Below are positions 59,265 to 64,000 of a DNA stretch of 64,000 nt, piece by piece. The stretch is from Sipunculus nudus (taxonomy: Eukaryota > Annelida > Sipuncula > Golfingiida > Sipunculidae), in the NCBI GenBank assembly GCA_026874595.1, contig CM049309.1, positions 42,361,079 through 42,425,078 of the forward strand. The letters are read 5' to 3'. The position numbers and the translations under genes are program-made. Under the pieces are notes generated by a model that saw nothing but the letters and a program-made list of their open reading frames with translations, ran no database searches and had not been told where the DNA came from. Within the stretch, counting starts at the first letter, position 1. Each line of letters starts with the position of its first letter.

Positions 59265-61240
59265 AACCAGGCACAAATCGTACCCGCTGGACCTAGAACC
59301 TTGTTACTTGGGATTCTGAGAGGTCCATAAAAAATCTCCTTGGAAACCAGAAATTAGGTCTCTGTTCCCCATATCCTTCGAGCTATGTGGCCCCAAAGTA
59401 CCCCCCAGAAAAGTAAAAAATTTCATACAAAAACTTCAATATCTCATTAACTACTTGACTGATGGTCATGGTTTTTGGCATCCATATTGATCATGAGATG
59501 TTACATCACTTCCTGCAGACTGGTGGCGCCACCTGTATTTTTCGATTTTTTTACGAATTTTTTTCTCTATTTTTGAGACCTTTAAAAATGTGAACATCTG
59601 TTAACAAGGCACAAATCATAAAGACTGGACTTAGAATCTTAATTCTTGACACACTGAGAGGTCCATGAAAAATCTCCTTGGAAACCAGAAATTAGGTCTC
59701 TGTTACCCATATCCTTTGAGCTATGGGGCCCCAAAGTACCCCCCAGAATAGTAAAAAATTTCATACAAAAACTTCAATATCTCAATAACTACATCACTGA
59801 TGGTCTTCATTTTTGGCATACATATTGATCATGAGATGTTCCATCAGTTCCTGCAGACTGGTGGCGCCACCTGTACTGTTTGATTTTTTACGATTTTTTC
59901 CTCTATTTTTGAGACCTTTTGAGGATGCTGTCATTTGTTAGCGTGGCACAAATCGTAACGACTGGACCTAGAATCTTCATTTTCGACACACTGAGAGACC
60001 TATGAAAAGTCTCCATGGAAACCAGAAATTATGTCTCTGTTACCCATATCCTTTGAGCTATGGGGCCCAAAATTACCCCCCAGAATAGTCAAAAATTTCA
60101 TACAAAAACTTCAATATCTCATTAACTACATCACTGATGGTCATGATTTTCGACATATATATTGATCATGAGATGTTTCATCAGTTTGTGCAGACTGGTG
60201 GCGCCACCTGTATTTTTCAATGTTCACGAATTGTTTTCTCCATTTTTGAGACCTTTGAGGATGTAGTTATCTGTCAACAGGGTACAAATCGTAACGACTG
60301 GACCTAGAATCTTCGTTCTTGACACACAGGGAGACCCATGATAAGTCTCCATGGAAACCTGAAATTTGGTCTCTGTTACCCATATCCTTTGAGCTATGGC
60401 ACTCCAAAGTACAGCTCAGAATAATGGAAAATTTGATACAAAAGCTAAAGTATCTGAACAACTAATGCAGAGATAACCATAATTGTTTGCATGGATATTG
60501 ATCATGGAGTGTTTCATAAGTTTCTGCAGACTGGTGGCACCACCTGTATTTGTTCGGTTTTTTTTACGAAATTTTTCTGTATTTTTGAGACCTTTAAAGA
60601 TATGAGCATCTGTTAACAGGGCACAAATCATAAAAACTGGACCAAGAATCTTCATTCTTGACACACAGGGAGACCCATGAAAAGTCTCCATGGAAACTTG
60701 AAATTAGGTCTCTGTTACCCATATTCTTTAAGCTGTATGGGTCCAAAATAACCCCCCCCCCTCCAGAATAATGGAAAATTTGATACAAAAACTGCAGTAT
60801 TTCAATAACTACAACACTGATGGTCATGATTTTCGGCATACATATTGATCATGAGCTGTTCCATCAGTTTCTGCAGACTGGGTGTGCCACCTCTATTTTT
60901 TTTTTCAAATTTTTACGAATTTTTTTCTTTTTTTTGAGACCTTTAAAGATGTGGTTATCTGTCAACAGGGTACAAATCGCAACAACTGGACCTAGAATCT
61001 TCATTCTTGTCATGCAAGGAGGCCCATGAAAGGTGCCTGTGGAAACTTGAAATTAGGTCTCTGTTACCCATATCCTTCAAGCTATAGGACTCCGAAGTAT
61101 CCCTCAGAATAATGGACAATTTGATACAAAAACTGAAGTATCTGAACAACTAATGCAGAGATCACCATGATTTTTTGCATGGATATTGACCATTAAGTGT
61201 TTTTATTAGTTTCTGCAGACTGGTGGAGCCATCTGTATTT
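59265..61240. repeat. Six tandem units of 336-347 bp
   Basis: The landmark CTGCAGACTGGTGGCGCC recurs near 59522, 59860, 60197, 60533, 60880 and 61222. Units share ACCTAGAATCTT, CACTGAGAGGTCCATGAAAA and TTTTGAGACCTTT. Confidence 0.92.
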
Positions 61241-61439
61241 TTGTATCCGCCAAAACGAAGTTTTGTGGATACTATGTTTTTGACCGAGTTCCTCCGCCGC
61301 CGCGGCGTTCGTTTCCAGAGAGCTCCTCGGAGACTAATGGACCGATTTTTCCCAAACTTACACCTATTATCGGGTCACATGTGAACTGGTGCCTAACCAA
61401 TTTGCATTGACCTCTGACCTTTCCTCTCTATCCAGTGTC

Positions 61440-62290
61440 CATTTGTGGGTCTGTTTCCACTCATAAACCCTCATATCTCGGGAACCGTTTGATCGATCAG
61501 GAAATAAAATTGATACAAATGTAGCCCTTGTAGCTTTATAACATACACAAAAAATGGTGGCGCCACCTGTAACCATGTTTGCACAGTGTCCATCTGTTCA
61601 TCTGCCTTGGGTTAAAATCACTCATATCTCTGCAGTGAATTTACTAATTCACCTGAAATTCGTCATGTGTATACATCCAGGATAGCTTTCTTGATTTTAT
61701 GACAGGTGGCGCCACCTACGTTCACGTTCACGCTGATGACATCCAAGCTTATATCTCGGGAACCGTTTGACCGATCAGGAAATAAAATTTATACAAATGT
61801 AGCCCTTTGATAGCTCTGTAACATACACAAAAAATGGTGGCGCCACCTGTAACAATGTTTGCACAGCGTCTGTCTGTTAGTCTGCCATGGCCTAAAATTA
61901 CTCATTTCTCTGTAGTGGTTCGACATAACTGCCTAAAATTTTGCAGGTTTATACATCGTGGACAGCTTTCTTGATTTTATGACAGGTGGCGCCACCTACA
62001 TTCTAGTTAATGCTGGACACATCCAAGCTCATATCTCAGGAACCATTTGACTGATTGGGCCAAAATTGTGCATGTGTTTAGATCTCACATAGGTCTTTAT
62101 CATACACAAAACTGGAGGGGTTACCTGCAAAGATTTTTGCACAGTGTTTGTCTGTTTGTCTGCCATGGGCAAAAATCGCTCATATACATGTAGTGGTTTG
62201 ACTTTTCTGCCTAAAATTTTGCAGGTGTATACAACTTGGACAGCTTTCTGGATTTGTGGTAGGTGGCACAACCTACATACACATTTAGGC
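61440..62290. repeat. Three tandem units of about 280 bp
   Basis: GGTGGCGCCACC pairs occur at 61556/61705 and again at 61836/61985, exactly 280 apart, with degenerate forms in the third unit (about 62113 and 62261). Each unit also has ATATCTCGGGAACCGTTTGA or a variant. Confidence 0.9.
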
Positions 62291-63074
62291 TGCAGACATT
62301 CATGCTAATATGCAACATACCTCACTCTATTTCCCCTTGCCACTCAATCCATGCCTCACTATCCGATTTTGGCAGATACATGTAGTTACTTGTCGGTTAC
62401 CCGTATTCTAGTTTTAAAAGTTTACACATTTTTCTCTATTCTTGAGATATATAAATACAGACTAAATCTTGGCCTGTTGGTTAATCTGTTTGATGCTTCA
62501 GTTGAATGGGTATATACTACCATTCTGATGATAAAATTTCCTTTTGCGAATCTCTTCCCAGTCAGCTGAGCGTCATGACCCATGGGTCACTTGTTTTATT
62601 CGTTAGTTTAATATATATATACATATGTGTGGGTTTATTTTCACATAATAAATTTCACCCCATCTAGAGCTTTGTTTTTGTTAAAGATATTTATATTTAC
62701 ATGGGGAGGGTATGGGAAGGGATTAATTTTTAAAATATGCAATGTAAAGAGGACATTTTGAGGCACCTAAAACAAATGAATATGAGGATTTTCTGTTCCG
62801 CAACTATTCTCCTACATGTTTTTGAACAATATATTAAAACCTGATGTTGTTGGGCTTTAATATTTATATTTCTATAAAATTACGGTATAAACTGGAAAGT
62901 CCAAATATTCAAAAGTTCATAACATGTTAATGTCAATGATGAAACGCGCGTCTATACATTTATAACTTTCAAAATGTCACTATTTAAAGGTAGTACTCGT
63001 TGTCAAATAATTAATATGTTTAAATCTTATGACAATCTTTGCATTTGACCGACTTTTGTGATCTGTGAGCGCCC

Positions 63075-63200
63075 AGGCTCGGGCAGCAGAGCACAGTGCG
63101 TGAGTCTGAGTATCAGCCGAGGAGGCGTGAGATTTTTCACGGTCGATCCCACCCCGAGCTCAGCTCTGTGGGAGACCGTGCATGACTCGCACGGTAATGC
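63075..63200 (+). repeat. Possible tRNA-derived SINE
   Basis: CACGGTCGATCCC fits a pol III B box, with an A-box-like GCAGCAGAGCACAGTGCG about 55 bp before it. GCTCGGG and CCCGAGC can pair as a 7-bp acceptor-like stem around them. The T-arm is poor, so a functional tRNA is unlikely. Confidence 0.45.
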
Positions 63201-64000
63201 GATGGGGGGAGATTCCTCAATATACTAGTTTATATTTGGATGCTCTCATAGTGGAGTAAATCACAAACTTATGAATTGGAAAGTAAAAAATATAATAATG
63301 AAATTGCTGGGGAATAAAAAAAGTAATCTGAAAAAGAAAGGAAAATTAATTACGAATTAATTTGAAAATAACTCGATAAAATGAGAGATATTACGTCTGA
63401 ACGGGCTTGCGCCCTCTATGGATGCACCACTGAATAATAAATATGTTATAATAAACCCTAATACGGCATTAAAAATTGTAATAAATTACGATGTCATTCA
63501 AAATAAAAACAGTAATATATTTCCCATACGTTGAACAAATATGAAAATTCAATATATTTTGATCCTTATAAAAATCTTTATCTGAATATTCCGTGTATAC
63601 TGACTATTTTTATTTGATTCTTATATTTTTATCCTCAGAAAACAAAATTAACCGGACTATAGTCGGAATTCTCGATACAGTAGTACCGTGCGCTTTCGGA
63701 CATCCTTCTCTCCGAACAAAATAGTTGCTGGTACCAGGTTCTTAATTAAACAGAATGTGTTATATCTGTAACATTTGCTATGTAACAATTTATTTTTAAA
63801 CATTTACTGAACTTTCCCCCCAACATAAAATACGTAACAGCGTTAAATATTGATGAGTTAATATAATCTTGTTTTACAAATGAAATAAAATATCAATATA
63901 ATATATTATAAAAAAACAGCATCATGAATGTTAAAAAACAGATTGAGTTTATGAAATATATGTCATATTGAAATAATTGAAAATGCTTGACACGTTTGCT
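63201..64000. other. AT-rich end of window, nothing recognised
   Basis: No frame, RNA gene or repeat boundary supported. Confidence 0.5.

Larger units (their letters stand above)
59188..62597 (+). repeat. Dispersed repeat element, hairpin-ended family, with two internal arrays
   Basis: The 5' end is TTTTTAGCTTAGCTGACTGA, then AGTCATCTGAGCT and GTCCGTCTGTCC repeats. The 3' end is GTCAGCTGAGCGTCATGACC, then CATGGGTCACTTGTTTT. The interior has six ~338-bp units and then three 280-bp units. No coding frame. Confidence 0.8.

Overview
The window is animal nuclear DNA, most likely from a bivalve mollusc. It is AT-rich, its genes are split by long introns, and most of it is non-coding DNA packed with short inverted-repeat elements, tRNA-like SINE fragments, minisatellites and long (AT)n runs. 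The mollusc assignment is an inference from the repeat landscape, from family knowledge rather than a search. The two genes identified are conserved across animals and do not fix the species.

Two genes can be reconstructed exon by exon, both on the + strand. LSM4, the U6 snRNA-associated Sm-like protein, runs from 10078 to 23827 in five coding exons and looks complete (138 codons plus stop). Its ATG is the last codon of exon 1. A Tiki-type metalloprotease (TRABD2 family, a Wnt-inactivating membrane protease) starts at 29212. Exon 1 encodes a signal peptide, exons 2 and 3 (34316-34876 and 51002-51323) encode most of the TraB-like catalytic domain, and the gene runs past the end of what I can place. 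The last codon seen is split inside the second GxxH motif. A small unassigned reading frame on the - strand (8312-8596) looks coding in composition and has AATAAA directly after its stop, but I cannot name it.

Layout: 1-8.3 kb is two head-to-tail copies of a composite repeat. The first contains three near-identical 681-bp tandem units. The second is split by a 1.8-kb inserted element with inverted ends. 9.1-9.5 kb is a MITE-like element. 10-24 kb is LSM4 with repeats in its introns. 24-29 kb is intergenic, with a 113-bp (AT)n run and a CpG-richer stretch before the Tiki gene. 29-51 kb is Tiki, with nested MITEs in intron 1 and, in intron 2, a 413-bp tandem duplication, a 58-bp minisatellite and a ~97-bp satellite-like array. 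51-64 kb is the start of Tiki intron 3, with a 41-43 bp minisatellite broken by a tRNA-like SINE and two long elements of one repeat family.

The most unusual structure is that repeat family (35.5, 56.0 and 59.2 kb on +; 1.5-4.85 and 7.6-8.3 kb on -). Its members share a near-palindromic 5' end, a run of CCGT-type simple repeats and, when complete, a second hairpin at the 3' end. Between the ends each carries a different number of internal tandem units, and one subfamily repeatedly carries the 12-bp palindrome GGTGGCGCCACC. The two genes have no evident functional link: LSM4 acts in nuclear RNA processing and Tiki in extracellular Wnt control.
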